Assembly: GCA_003315655.1 (NCBI GenBank)
Contig: NIZT01000012.1
Location: 1 to 48,125, forward strand
DNA from: Candidatus Methanobinarius endosymbioticus
GTDB taxonomy: Archaea; Methanobacteriota; Methanobacteria; Methanobacteriales; Methanobacteriaceae
DNA length: 48,125 nucleotides
Direction: 5' to 3'
This document shows positions 39,454-48,125 of the stretch, piece by piece (positions within the stretch are counted from its first letter, which is position 1; each line of letters opens with the position of its first letter). The notes beneath the pieces are model-generated. The model was not told where the DNA came from, did not search any database, and was given only the letters and a program-made list of their open reading frames with translations. Position numbers and translations under genes: made by a program.

Positions 39454-40356
39454 TTAACTGTAACTATCTTCATCTTTAATAAAACTATCTAAGCTTTCTT
39501 CATAGTTAGATTCATTTATGATAGGTTGTTTTTTGTTCAGAGAATTATTTTCAATATTTTCTTTGGATTCATTAGAATCAGAACCATTATATTCATCATC
39601 ATCTAAAGTATCCTCACTAAAATTTTCTTCTTTAGAGTCCATATCTTCAATATTTTCAGTATTATCGGAAATATCTTCTAAAAAATTAGTATAATCAGTA
39701 ACAGAAGAATCAATTTCTTCTAAAGAATCAATAGTAGAGGATTCGTTAATATCCTCTTTTTTATTATCAATATCGTCTAAATTATCTTTATTATCCATAT
39801 TAGAGGAAGAATCCTTTTTTTTCATATTAAATAAATCAGGATCAGTTTTTAAATGTTCTTCATCTTGATTATTTTCATTTTTTTCATCATCTTCATCTTC
39901 ATCCAATAATTTTAAATTATTAAGATTATCAAAAGCTTCTGAAATAGGTCTTTTTTTCGAAAGAATCTTAAAAATAGACAATCCTAAAATAACTATGCCT
40001 AAAAATATTACAAAAATAGAAATAGTCCCTATTTCACCTGATGCAACACTATCAACGACCCTATTAGATGTTCCAAGCATTAAAAAGATCCCTAATAAAC
40101 TTAAAAGTACTCCAATTATTGATCCTATAATAGGTAAAATTGGGAATTTTCTTTTAGAATCATCAGATAAAAGCTCATCTGCTTTGGAAGATATAGAAAA
40201 TTTATCATCAACATTATTTTCTTCTGAATTTTTTTCATCTTCATCAATGTTATTTTTAGATTCATTTTCAGCATCGATTTTTTCAATTTCTTTAATAGAT
40301 GAAGCGATTATTCCAAGAATAGATTCTTCATTAGAAGGTTTTTTAGAGCTAACCAT
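39454..40356 (-). CDS. Hypothetical acidic membrane protein
   Basis: An intact 300-residue protein of unknown function. Residues 1-70 are hydrophilic and acidic (MVSSKKPSNEESILGIIASS at the start). Two membrane helices follow: FPILPIIGSIIGVLLSLLGI and IGTISIFVIFLGIVILGLSI, with a KILSKKRP basic edge after the second. The remaining 160 residues are Asp/Glu/Asn/Ser-rich (for example DDIDNKKEDINESSTIDSLE), low-complexity and probably disordered. GAGG lies 7 bases before the ATG. It lies between TFS and PCNA on the same strand. The low-complexity tail resembles in style the GINS linker nearby. Confidence 0.6.
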   Translation of the reverse strand: MVSSKKPSNEESILGIIASSIKEIEKIDAENESKNNIDEDEKNSEENNVDDKFSISSKADELLSDDSKRKFPILPIIGSIIGVLLSLLGIFLMLGTSNRVVDSVASGEIGTISIFVIFLGIVILGLSIFKILSKKRPISEAFDNLNNLKLLDEDEDDEKNENNQDEEHLKTDPDLFNMKKKDSSSNMDNKDNLDDIDNKKEDINESSTIDSLEEIDSSVTDYTNFLEDISDNTENIEDMDSKEENFSEDTLDDDEYNGSDSNESKENIENNSLNKKQPIINESNYEESLDSFIKDEDSYS

Positions 40357-40449
40357 TAGATTTCCTCATTTAAAGTAAATTAGAATGTTTATTTAAACTA
40401 TAAAATATATAAAACAATATGACTTGAGTCTAGAAAAAAATATGAAGAA

Positions 40450-40764
40450 CTAATCATATTCTCTCCACGTGTGTTTACATTTCAAGCATCTTAAAAATCT
40501 AGTTTCTGCTTCATCAGCACTACGAGTTTGTTGTAACCACCATGAAGCTTTTTCATTACCACATTTAGGACAGTTTACTTTGGTTGTAGGGAGTGTATTA
40601 ATTTCTTCTCCTTTCATTATTACATTATCTTTGGCATCAACCTTTTCAGTAACTTCATATTGATTAGCTTCTTCTTTAGTTAAACTTTTAGTATGACCAT
40701 ATTTACATTGAAATTTATCGTCTTTTGGAAGCATCATAGCCCCACATTTTGGACAAAACTCCAT
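40450..40764 (-). CDS. tfs: Transcription factor S (TFS), RNA cleavage factor
   Basis: A 104-residue protein that stimulates transcript cleavage by stalled archaeal RNA polymerase. The N-terminal zinc ribbon reads [20 protein letters not shown]. The C-terminal TFIIS-type ribbon has [20 protein letters not shown], then [20 protein letters not shown]. The acidic Asp-Glu pair at the hairpin tip, needed for cleavage, is present. TAGGAGGAATATT precedes the ATG. It lies near rpo11 and pcn, as in many Methanobacteriales. Confidence 0.95.
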   Translation of the reverse strand: MEFCPKCGAMMLPKDDKFQCKYGHTKSLTKEEANQYEVTEKVDAKDNVIMKGEEINTLPTTKVNCPKCGNEKASWWLQQTRSADEAETRFLRCLKCKHTWREYD

Positions 40765-40884
40765 AATATTCCTCCTAAATTATTTAAATAATTTTAATTT
40801 TTTTGAATAATATTCATTTTATAACTAATATTACTTTTCTATATTTTTGATTTTCTAAATATTATAATTTTCTAGCTAATATAT

Positions 40885-41364
40885 TTAATCATTGAATACA
40901 ATTTTTTTATTAAAATCATTGCAAACATCATTTAGTATTTTTTTATGATCAAAACTAAGATCCATTATCTTAATATCATTAAAAGAAAATATACCAATAT
41001 CTACTGCATCACTTTCAGCATTCATTTTATTAAAGTTTCCAGTAGCTAAATAAACAATTGTAATAGTATGACCTCTAGGATCTCTATTAGGATCAGAATA
41101 AACATTAAATAATTTTTTTAGTTGAATATCGATAGCAGTTTCTTCTTTAGATTCTCTAATAGCTGAATTTTCTACACTTTCGCCATAATCTACAAATCCC
41201 CCTGGAATAGCCCAGTGATTTTTAAATGGGTGATTTTTTCGTTTTATTAAAATAAACTCAGTATTTTCATTAAATTCAATAGAATTGTCCTTTTTATTAA
41301 CACTAATAGTTTCATTGAATATTATAATGTCAACAGTGATTGAAGGTTTTTTATATTCAGTCAA
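40885..41364 (-). CDS. NUDIX hydrolase
   Basis: A 159-residue NUDIX enzyme that cleaves nucleoside diphosphates linked to another moiety. The NUDIX box is complete: GGFVDYGESVENSAIRESKE followed by ET, matching G-x5-E-x7-R-E-x2-E-E. Before it stand FILIKRKNHPFKNHWAIPGG, the usual substrate strand. The C-terminus includes NVYSDPNRDPRGHTITIVYL, which resembles ADP-ribose pyrophosphatases, though this does not fix the substrate. The start is uncertain: GTG at 41373 or TTG at 41364; I prefer TTG because GTGAT lies just before it. It lies between TFS and rpo11. Confidence 0.85.
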   Translation of the reverse strand: MTEYKKPSITVDIIIFNETISVNKKDNSIEFNENTEFILIKRKNHPFKNHWAIPGGFVDYGESVENSAIRESKEETAIDIQLKKLFNVYSDPNRDPRGHTITIVYLATGNFNKMNAESDAVDIGIFSFNDIKIMDLSFDHKKILNDVCNDFNKKIVFND

Positions 41365-41639
41365 ATATATCACAACTAATTATTTTTATAATTCAAAAAC
41401 ATTTAAACAATGCAAACATGTGAAAATTTATTAGAACAATATTTTAATGTATGAAAAATAATTAATAAAGAAAAAAATAAGTAAACAAACATGCATAATA
41501 CTTTACTAATAAAATTATTATATAAATATATATTAATAAAATTATGTTAACAAATATAATATTAAGAAAAAAGAAAAATATTATTTATTCTTATTGATGA
41601 TTTAATTTTTCTTTTGATTATTCTTAAATTATTTTAAAA

Positions 41640-41915
41640 TTAGATAGATTCAATTAATTTTTTGAATTCTTCAGATTCTTCTTTCAATTGATTAGAAGCT
41701 TTCAAAAGTGCTTTTTTTGGATTTTTAGTTCTTTTAGCTTTAATTGTGATTTTTGGTTCACCTATAAGAGGGTGGTCGATTCCATATACTGTATAGTCAA
41801 TTTCTTCATCTTCCATTAGAATCTTTCTTAAAGCATTGCAAATAGTGTGACTTTCACCAGGAATCATTAATTCAAGTTCTAATTTAGTACTATTTAATAT
41901 TTCAATATCATCCAT
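41640..41915 (-). CDS. rpo11: DNA-directed RNA polymerase subunit Rpo11 (L)
   Basis: A 91-residue subunit that pairs with Rpo3 to start RNA polymerase assembly. LELELMIPGESHTICNALRK and the ending of the alpha-like motif (DYTVYGIDHPLIGEPKITIK) are diagnostic. GGATGATAAA lies before the ATG. It follows csl4 with a gap of 34 bases and probably shares its message, linking transcription and RNA decay. Confidence 0.95.
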   Translation of the reverse strand: MDDIEILNSTKLELELMIPGESHTICNALRKILMEDEEIDYTVYGIDHPLIGEPKITIKAKRTKNPKKALLKASNQLKEESEEFKKLIESI

Positions 41916-41949
41916 TTTATCATCCTATAAATATGAGTTAAATTATTAA

Positions 41950-42534
41950 TTAATCAAGCTGTTTTTGACAATCATAATTAAGAGAAACTTTTCTTCTCTC
42001 TTTTCTATCACAAACTTCACAGTAAAGTTCATTTTTCTTTTCAGTAGGTACCATATATGCACGACATCTAGTACACATAGCCTTTACAACACCATCCTCT
42101 TTATCTTCAGTATTTAAATCTAAATTATCTCCCATGATTTTAGATACTTTAGCTTCTATAACATCTCCAATTTTAAAAACATCCGTTAATTTTTCTAAAT
42201 AGCCTTTTTTAACTTGAGAGATGTGAATTGTTGCCATATATGGAAGAGCAAGTTGTCTATCAATATTTTTCATTTTCTGAACATTAATCATAGCCCTTTG
42301 ACCACGAACATCAGTTATTTCTCCATAAACACTATCCCCTAAATTTACTACAGCAGGGTTGCCAGAAGAAGGAATGATAGAAACTTTTTTCTTAGATGAA
42401 ATGATATCAACAGTGCCTAAAATAACTGCTTTAATCTGTCCTTCATCGTCATAAGTCCATTTGTCAGGTAAAAATTGTTCACTAACCCCAAGAATATCTC
42501 CTGGCATTACAAAATCTCCAGATTTAACTTTCAT
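41950..42534 (-). CDS. csl4: Exosome RNA-binding subunit Csl4
   Basis: A 194-residue cap protein of the archaeal exosome (with Rrp41/Rrp42). The N-terminal domain reads MKVKSGDFVMPGDILGVSEQ. The S1 domain includes GDSVYGEITDVRGQRAMINV and ATIHISQVKKGYLEKLTDVF. The C-terminal zinc ribbon has MCTRCRAYMVPTEKKNELYC, then EVCDRKERRKVS. GAGGT lies 6 bases before the ATG. It is followed by rpo11 and preceded by dph2 after 285 A/T-rich bases. Confidence 0.95.
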   Translation of the reverse strand: MKVKSGDFVMPGDILGVSEQFLPDKWTYDDEGQIKAVILGTVDIISSKKKVSIIPSSGNPAVVNLGDSVYGEITDVRGQRAMINVQKMKNIDRQLALPYMATIHISQVKKGYLEKLTDVFKIGDVIEAKVSKIMGDNLDLNTEDKEDGVVKAMCTRCRAYMVPTEKKNELYCEVCDRKERRKVSLNYDCQKQLD

Positions 42535-42819
42535 GTTTGTACCTCTAAAAATAAAAATTTAATGAAATTTAAAAAATGATTAGCTAAAAATTCTATCTAG
42601 TTAAAAAATTTTAAAGATAATAATGCAATTTTTAAATTATTATTATATTAATTATTATTTTAAATTGTTATTATAATTACATATATGTTGCAAGTAATAA
42701 ATTTTGGATTTCATCATATATATTAATTGTGTATTTTTTAATTGATATTTTTTAATCATTACCATAATATTAATTAGCAGTATAATTTTATGTATTCCTT
42801 TAGAACTTAGTATTATATG

Positions 42820-43827
42820 TTAGGAGTTGTTATTTTCATGAAAAAATATTTCATCAAGTTGATAATTCTCCCATTCTCTTTTATTTAGAACTATTTCTAA
42901 TTCTTGAGGATTAATAAGAGGTTTTTTATACATTTGAGAATCATCAATGGCTATTCGTGGACAGGCAGTAACCACAAAGCCCTCTAAATCCATATAAGGT
43001 AATAAAGAATCAGGAGTAATATTATCCACCATTATTAAATATGCCTCCATTCCTTCATCTTCTAGAATTTTTTTTATTTCTTTAGATAATTCTAATCTAT
43101 TTTGACCTTCTTTAGAAGAAATTAAAATTCCCCATTTTTTAACTTCTTTTGCCTTAGTTATTCTTGCAAATCTTATTCTAAGAATTTTATCAGCAAATTC
43201 ATTTATGTCTCTGGATTCTCCTGAATAAGGATCAGCTACAATAACAGGAGATTTAGTAAATAAATAAATACCTAAAGGATGAAAATTTCCACTGCCTACA
43301 AACAAATATGCCTCAACATCAAGATTCTTTATCGAAGAAAAATTGCATCCAAGGACTTGTCCTTTTCTAGTGTTTTTTGAAGATCCCAATACTATTTCTT
43401 TTCCATTGTCTTCAAGATAATCTTTAATTTGATCTAAAAGATTTAAATGTTGAGTTGTTGTAGCAAGTGCAATCTTATGATAATTTGTAAGTAAATTAAG
43501 TGTTTCATCAAGAGATGTTTCAACATTAACTTTTGAATATGCTTCTATGAAAAGAGTAGGAACACTATAATTTATTGGTAATGGAGTATGAGCATGATGA
43601 ACAATTAAATCAACAATTTCACTCATTTTATTGTCACTAACATCACAAGCACCAAAGCAGGGATCTCCAGAAATTATTATATTAGCACCAGTTTCTTTTT
43701 CAAGAATTTTAGCTATTTTTGTTCCTTGAGTTTTTAAACCTTCTGGAAATTGAAGTCCCACATTTTTAGCTTTGCGTTTTTTTATGGTTTTTACAACCTT
43801 TTCAATATCCATATCATAAAATGACAT
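42820..43827 (-). CDS. dph2: Diphthamide synthase Dph2
   Basis: A 335-residue radical [4Fe-4S] enzyme that transfers the aminocarboxypropyl group of SAM to a histidine of elongation factor aEF2. Three cluster cysteines are visible: [12 protein letters not shown] (about residue 57), VLGCNFSS (about 165) and TACPRIAID (about 290). The N-terminal [19 protein letters not shown] and the middle [20 protein letters not shown] are family-typical. AAGGAG lies 6 bases before the ATG at 43827. It is intact and part of the minus-strand core block. Confidence 0.93.
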   Translation of the reverse strand: MSFYDMDIEKVVKTIKKRKAKNVGLQFPEGLKTQGTKIAKILEKETGANIIISGDPCFGACDVSDNKMSEIVDLIVHHAHTPLPINYSVPTLFIEAYSKVNVETSLDETLNLLTNYHKIALATTTQHLNLLDQIKDYLEDNGKEIVLGSSKNTRKGQVLGCNFSSIKNLDVEAYLFVGSGNFHPLGIYLFTKSPVIVADPYSGESRDINEFADKILRIRFARITKAKEVKKWGILISSKEGQNRLELSKEIKKILEDEGMEAYLIMVDNITPDSLLPYMDLEGFVVTACPRIAIDDSQMYKKPLINPQELEIVLNKREWENYQLDEIFFHENNNS

Positions 43828-44092
43828 TATTTACTCCTTTATCGATTATATAAGACCATATTATAGATTATATTATAAATTATATTAAGAAATATTTGCA
43901 AACTATGTTAAAATCATGTAAAATTATACATTAAAATTACTATATAAATAAACCTCATAATATTATATTATTTATACTTTCAATTTATTTACAGCCAATA
44001 TTATAAAAAGAAGATAAAAAAAGCAAATATAAACTAAATATAAATAAACAAGGAATTTAAAAATTATTGTCTATTAAAAATGAATAATTTAA

Positions 44093-45427
44093 TTATCTCA
44101 TAAATTGACCCATTAAGCGACCCATAGCTCCTCCACCCATACCTCGTTTACCAATACATTTCAGTGCTTTTTTAGTATTGTTATAATATTTCAATAATTC
44201 CTTAACATCCTCATTTTTAACTCCAGCGCCTTTAGAAATTCTTAAAGCCCTAGATTGTTTAATTGCTTTAGGATTTTCTTTTTCATATTCACTCATTGAA
44301 GACATTATTATTTTATATTTATTTATTTTATCTTCAGTCATTTGAGAAGCTTCTTTTGGAACTTTTTCCCCAAAGCCAGGAATCATATTCATTATTTGTT
44401 TCATTGGTCCCATCTTATTCATCATTGAAAATTGATTTTCCATATCTTTGATAGTGAATTTACCACTCATCATAGCATTCATTGTTTCAACAGCAACATT
44501 TTCATCTACTACTTCTTCAACTTTTTCAACAAGACTTCTAATATCCCCCATTCCAAGTAATCGAGAAATAAATCTTTCTGGGCCAAATACTTCAAAATCA
44601 TCAAGTCTTTCTCCAGTACCAATGAACTTAATTGGAGCTCCAATTTCTGCAACAGCTGAAAGTGCTCCTCCTCCTTTAGCAGACCCATCTAATTTTGTAA
44701 TTACAATAGATCCAACATCAGTTGTGTTTGCAAACGCTTTAGCTTGTTCACCTGCTTGTTGACCAATTGTACCATCGATAACAAGCATTGCTTCATTTGG
44801 TTCTATTACAGAAGAAAGTTTTTTCATTTCATCAAGAAGATCATTTTCTTCTTTATGTCTTCCTGCAGTATCAAATATAATAATTTTTTGATTTTTAAAT
44901 TCTTTTAAACCATTTTTAGCTAAATCAACAGCATCTTTATTTTCAGGATCACCATAAAGAGAAATTTGCATTTTTTCTGTTAGTTGTTTTAATTGTTCAT
45001 ATGCAGCAGGCCTCCATGTATCTGTAGAAACAACAGCTGGAGAAAATCCTTTTTTTTGAAGGAATCTGCATAATTTTCCAATTGTAGTAGTTTTACCACT
45101 TCCTTGTAAACCCAAAAACATAATTTTAAATGGTTTGTCATTTATTTCAAGTTCATGAGGTTCACTTCCAAGAAGATTAACCATTTCTTCGTAAACAATA
45201 GTAATAACATATTCCCTAGGAGTAATCCCTTTTGGTGGTTTTTCATTAAGTGCCCTATCTTCTATTCTTTTAGATAGTTTTAGAACTAGATTTATATTAA
45301 CATCAGATTGGATTAAAGCCCTTTGAATGTCTTTAACAACTTCTTTAATAGTCTTTTCATCTATTACAGTCATGCCTGCCAATTTTTTCATTGTATTTGT
45401 AAGACTTTTTCCTAAATTTCCTAACAT
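44093..45427 (-). CDS. srp54: Signal recognition particle protein SRP54
   Basis: A 444-residue GTPase that binds 7S RNA and signal peptides and targets ribosomes to the membrane receptor FtsY. The N domain (residues 1-90) begins [20 protein letters not shown]. The G domain has GLQGSGKTT (about 106-114), [25 protein letters not shown] and [15 protein letters not shown]. The M domain (from about 300) contains [20 protein letters not shown] and the RNA-binding block [10 protein letters not shown], with the Gly/Met-rich end [23 protein letters not shown] precedes the ATG at 45427. No damage. Confidence 0.96.
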   Translation of the reverse strand: MLGNLGKSLTNTMKKLAGMTVIDEKTIKEVVKDIQRALIQSDVNINLVLKLSKRIEDRALNEKPPKGITPREYVITIVYEEMVNLLGSEPHELEINDKPFKIMFLGLQGSGKTTTIGKLCRFLQKKGFSPAVVSTDTWRPAAYEQLKQLTEKMQISLYGDPENKDAVDLAKNGLKEFKNQKIIIFDTAGRHKEENDLLDEMKKLSSVIEPNEAMLVIDGTIGQQAGEQAKAFANTTDVGSIVITKLDGSAKGGGALSAVAEIGAPIKFIGTGERLDDFEVFGPERFISRLLGMGDIRSLVEKVEEVVDENVAVETMNAMMSGKFTIKDMENQFSMMNKMGPMKQIMNMIPGFGEKVPKEASQMTEDKINKYKIIMSSMSEYEKENPKAIKQSRALRISKGAGVKNEDVKELLKYYNNTKKALKCIGKRGMGGGAMGRLMGQFMR

Positions 45428-45946
45428 CTAATCACCAGGCTTTTTAATAACTAAATATAATAATATTTAATGGATATTTATAATTTAATATATTTAATAT
45501 GATCTAATATGTTCATATATTAACTATAATTTATATTTTATTAATTCATAATCTTATAATACAACATGTATAAAATTACAAATTTTATAGAATATTTAGT
45601 TAAATTCATTGATATTTATAAAATATTTGATTTGAATCAATAAATAACATTCAAATTAAATATAAATATTAAAGTTAAAGTCAATATTAGAAATTAATAG
45701 ATTTAAAATGGAACATATATGATTTAAATTTATTGATTAAGATTTATAATCAAATTATATTATTAATATTATATTTTATTATGTAATAAAATTATGAAAC
45801 CATTTTTATTGAAAATCTAATAATTTATACAATATAATGTTGTTAATTATTTAATAAATAATTATTGATTTTTAAAAATTTCAAATTTATATGAAATTAA
45901 AAGGAAATATAATAAATTATAATAATAACCTTAAAGAAGTGAAAAA
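45428..45946. other. Divergent AT-rich intergenic region srp54-hpt
   Basis: About 520 bases between the divergent srp54 and hpt genes, which must contain both promoters. Only A/T-rich sequence is visible; no RNA gene recognised. Confidence 0.5.
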
Positions 45947-46519
45947 ATGCTAGAAAAATTTATAAAATCATTGAAAGCATCTCCAATTGTTAAAAAAGGA
46001 GAATATGATTATTTTGTTCATCCAGTGTCTGATGGAGTTCCTGAAATGGAACCTAAGATATTAAAAGAAATTACAGCAGTAATACAAAAAAAAACTGATC
46101 TAGATGTTAATAAAATAGTATGTGTTGAAGCAATGGGAATACATTTAGCTACAGCACTTTCTCTTGAAACAGGAATCCCATTTGTAGTTATAAGAAAAAG
46201 AGAATATGGACTTCTTGGAGAAGTGCCGGTATTTCAAAAAACAGGATATAGTGAACAAAAGTTATATATAAATTCAATAAATAAGGGAGACAAAATATTT
46301 CTCATTGATGATGTTGTAAGTACTGGTGGAACATATATAGCTATTATAAAAGCACTTCAAAAAATGGAAGTAGAAATAAAAGATGCCATAGCGATTATTG
46401 AAAAAGGTGATGGAAAAAAGATTGTAGAAGAAGAAACTAGTATTTCTCTTAAAACAATGGCTAAATTAGACTTAGTAGATGGAAAAGTTATTGTTGAATC
46501 AACAATCGAAGATAATTAA
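45947..46519 (+). CDS. hpt: Hypoxanthine phosphoribosyltransferase
   Basis: A 190-residue purine salvage enzyme that joins hypoxanthine or guanine to PRPP. The start is [20 protein letters not shown]. The middle shows [20 protein letters not shown] and [16 protein letters not shown]. The PRPP-binding motif [19 protein letters not shown] is complete, with both acidic residues and the Gly pair. The overall style matches the methanogen Hpt/GfcR-like PRTase family. A GAAGTGA lies 5 bases before the ATG. It is followed after 35 bases by pus10 on the same strand. Confidence 0.92.
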   Translation: MLEKFIKSLKASPIVKKGEYDYFVHPVSDGVPEMEPKILKEITAVIQKKTDLDVNKIVCVEAMGIHLATALSLETGIPFVVIRKREYGLLGEVPVFQKTGYSEQKLYINSINKGDKIFLIDDVVSTGGTYIAIIKALQKMEVEIKDAIAIIEKGDGKKIVEEETSISLKTMAKLDLVDGKVIVESTIEDN

Positions 46520-46554
46520 ATCAATATATTAATATTTAAAAATAGAATGATATT

Positions 46555-47875
46555 ATGGATAATAACATAACAACTAAAGCAAAGAAGATAAAAGAAATGA
46601 ATAATGGGAATATTTGTGATTGTTGTCTAGGAAGAAAATTTTCTAATATTTCAAAATTGGAAAAATGTGAAGAAAATAAAAAAAGAGAAAAATTAATCAG
46701 AAAAACACTTCAAGATAATTATAATAACAAAAATACTCAAGAAACTTTTCAAAATATTAAAAAAAGATAAAATAGATGAAAAATGTGAAACTTGCCAAAA
46801 TCTTCTTTTTATGGTTCATGATAATATTGAAAATGGGAATATTTTTGAAAAAATTATTAAAAAAATTAACTATTTAGATCTAAAATTTGATACTTTTTTA
46901 ATAGGTTCTAAAATACCTACAGAAATTCTTAAAAGGGGCGAAAAAAATAAACGAAAATTAGACTTAGATGTTGAAAATATTAAAAAAGAAATTAATAGAG
47001 AAATAGGAAAACTATTAGAAAAAAAATTAGAAAAAGAAGTTGATTTTGAAAATCCAGATATTATCATAATGGTGGATTTAAGAAAGTTTTTTAAAACTTC
47101 TCAAAGAGAAGATATTAAAATTAGAATACAAATAAATCCTATATTTATTGAAGGAAAATATAAAAAATTAGTTCGTGGAATTCCTCAAACCAAATGGCCT
47201 TGCAGAAAATGTAAAGGAAAAGGCTGTGATAAATGTAATGGTACAGGAAAAATGTATAAAGAATCTGTAGAAGAGCTAATTTCATCCATATTTTTAGAAG
47301 AAACAAATGGATATGGAACTAAATTCCATGGAGCTGGGAGAGAAGATATCGATGTTAGAATGTTAGGTGATGGACGTCCATTTGTATTGGAAATAAAAGA
47401 ACCTAAAAAAAGAAAATTAGACTTAGAAAAATTAAATAAAAAAGTTAATGATCATTCTAAAGGAAAAACTGAATATAATTATCTTAAATTTAGTGAAAAA
47501 AAAAGAAAAGTTGAGATTAAAGTTTCTTCTCCAGATACATATAAATTATATCGTGCATTAGTAGAATGTGATACTTCTATAGAAGAAAAAGATTTAGAAA
47601 AAATTAAACAACTTGCAAACACTACTATAAAACAACAAACTCCTTTAAGAGTAGCACATCGAAGAGCTGATAAAATTCGTGAAAGAAAAGTAAAAGATAT
47701 TTCAGCTAATATAATAAATTCTCATTCATTTGAGATGATTGTTAAAACTCAAGGTGGTTTATATATAAAAGAATTAATTTCCAGTGATGATAAAAGAACA
47801 ACACCAAATGTTAGTGAAATTTTAAAAACAAAAGCTATTTGTAAAGAATTAGATGTTATTGAAGTTGGTAACTAA
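46555..47875 (+). pseudogene. pus10: tRNA pseudouridine(54/55) synthase Pus10, one frameshift
   Basis: Pus10 makes pseudouridine 54 and 55 in archaeal tRNA. The ATG at 46555 starts MDNNITTKAKKIKEMNNGNI and carries the first zinc Cys pair (CDCCLGRKF). One base is lost or gained between about 46700 and 46745, causing a stop at 46770. The other frame reads LFKILKKDKIDEKCETCQNL with the second Cys pair, and continues open to 47875. The THUMP-like part has FLIGSKIPTEILKRGEKNKR, then the zinc cluster PCRKCKGKGCDKCNGTGKMY. The catalytic block is FHGAGREDIDVRMLGDGRPF with the essential Asp. The end is STFEM-like with KTQGGLYIKELISSDDKRTT. Full length is about 440 residues. It has only one lesion in a conserved gene, so a sequence error or programmed shift should be considered. 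Confidence 0.8.
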
Positions 47876-47897
47876 TATTTAAATTTTAAAATTTTTA

Positions 47898-47925
47898 TCT
47901 ATTCACACCCTATTTTATGAATAGA
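47898..47925 (+). terminator. Hairpin after pus10
   Basis: TCTATTCA (47898-47905) pairs perfectly with TGAATAGA (47918-47925) over 8 bp around a 12-nt loop, 22 bases after the pus10 stop. It is not followed by a T run on the plus strand, so its role as a terminator is tentative. Beyond it, to 48125, there is only A/T-rich sequence. Confidence 0.4.
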
Positions 47926-48125
47926 AAAAGTGATATAACCCAATATATAAAAATAAACACAAAAAACACAGAAATTATTTTTTAAAATATAAAACAAATA
48001 ATAAATAATTATTTAATTTAATAATTAAAACGATTAAATAATAATTTATTATTATAAAAAAAGCAATGAAAAAACTAAATTATTAAAAATAATAATAAAA
48101 AACAAAATAAACCAATAAAAAATAT

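Noticed and set aside
1-48125. All frameshifts being sequencing errors
   Set aside because: Not fully excluded, since some lie in homopolymers. But over 12 kb of core genes have none, while many accessory genes have several plus nonsense codons, deletions and catalytic-residue changes. Kept as the main alternative for pus10 and nicotianamine synthase, each with one lesion.
1-48125. tRNA, rRNA, CRISPR arrays
   Set aside because: I found no GC-richer cloverleaf-like blocks with a GGTTCRA loop and no regularly spaced direct repeats. The N-rich repeats in adhesins are coding beta-helix rungs.

Overview
The window looks like part of the chromosome of a methanogenic archaeon of the order Methanobacteriales, most likely Methanobrevibacter or a close relative. 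The evidence is very low G+C content, archaeal Shine-Dalgarno sites of the GGTGA/GGGGGTG type, archaeal information-processing genes (SRP54, Csl4, Rpo11, TFS, PCNA, GINS, aIF2-alpha, L44e, S27e, Nop10, Pus10, EndoQ), an archaeal nicotianamine synthase, an F420-dependent NADP reductase, and several Methanobrevibacter-style adhesin-like surface proteins.

Layout. Positions 1-12,995 hold a broken XRE/Rpn-tail chimera, three decayed adhesin-like genes (A, B, C), a decayed alcohol dehydrogenase with its npdG partner, a broken methyltransferase, an intact DUF488 protein and a broken TetR gene. Positions 13,203-17,635 hold intact gyrA and gyrB. Positions 18,281-31,390 hold a fourth broken adhesin (D), a small cluster of PRC-barrel and membrane proteins, then a long run of broken accessory genes: MarR plus an internally deleted MATE pump, an unknown gene, a double-ATPase ECF component, a cation diffusion facilitator, an ABC exporter remnant, two more TetR genes, a GNAT acetyltransferase, nicotianamine synthase and a zinc-ribbon membrane protein. 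A broken ArsR gene follows. From 32,058 to 46,519 nearly every gene is intact and belongs to the replication, transcription, translation or RNA-processing core. The exception is a PAC2-family gene. The window ends with a frameshifted pus10.

The most striking property is this split. About two dozen accessory genes are recognisable over most of their length but carry frameshifts, nonsense codons, lost start codons, internal deletions or damaged catalytic motifs. About 13 kb of core coding sequence has no frameshift at all. Uniform sequencing error does not easily explain that contrast. Relaxed selection on surface adhesion, alcohol use, drug and metal transport, and local regulation does, as expected in a recently host-restricted or endosymbiotic methanogen. 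The lifestyle is an inference. Endosymbiotic Methanobrevibacter are known from anaerobic ciliates and termite-gut protists.

How the genes relate. All four adhesins share a secreted parallel beta-helix design, a WWG motif and a C-terminal MKxTGxP-like motif + membrane helix + RKK tail, and each is followed by a near-identical hairpin built on AAGGATA/TATCCTT. The adh and npdG genes form a route from alcohol via NADPH to F420H2, and both are broken. MarR and MATE look like an efflux operon with a palindromic operator, and both are broken. The metal-related genes (nicotianamine synthase, ECF ATPase, CDF, ArsR) are all broken too. I saw no tRNA, rRNA, CRISPR array, insertion sequence or prophage.
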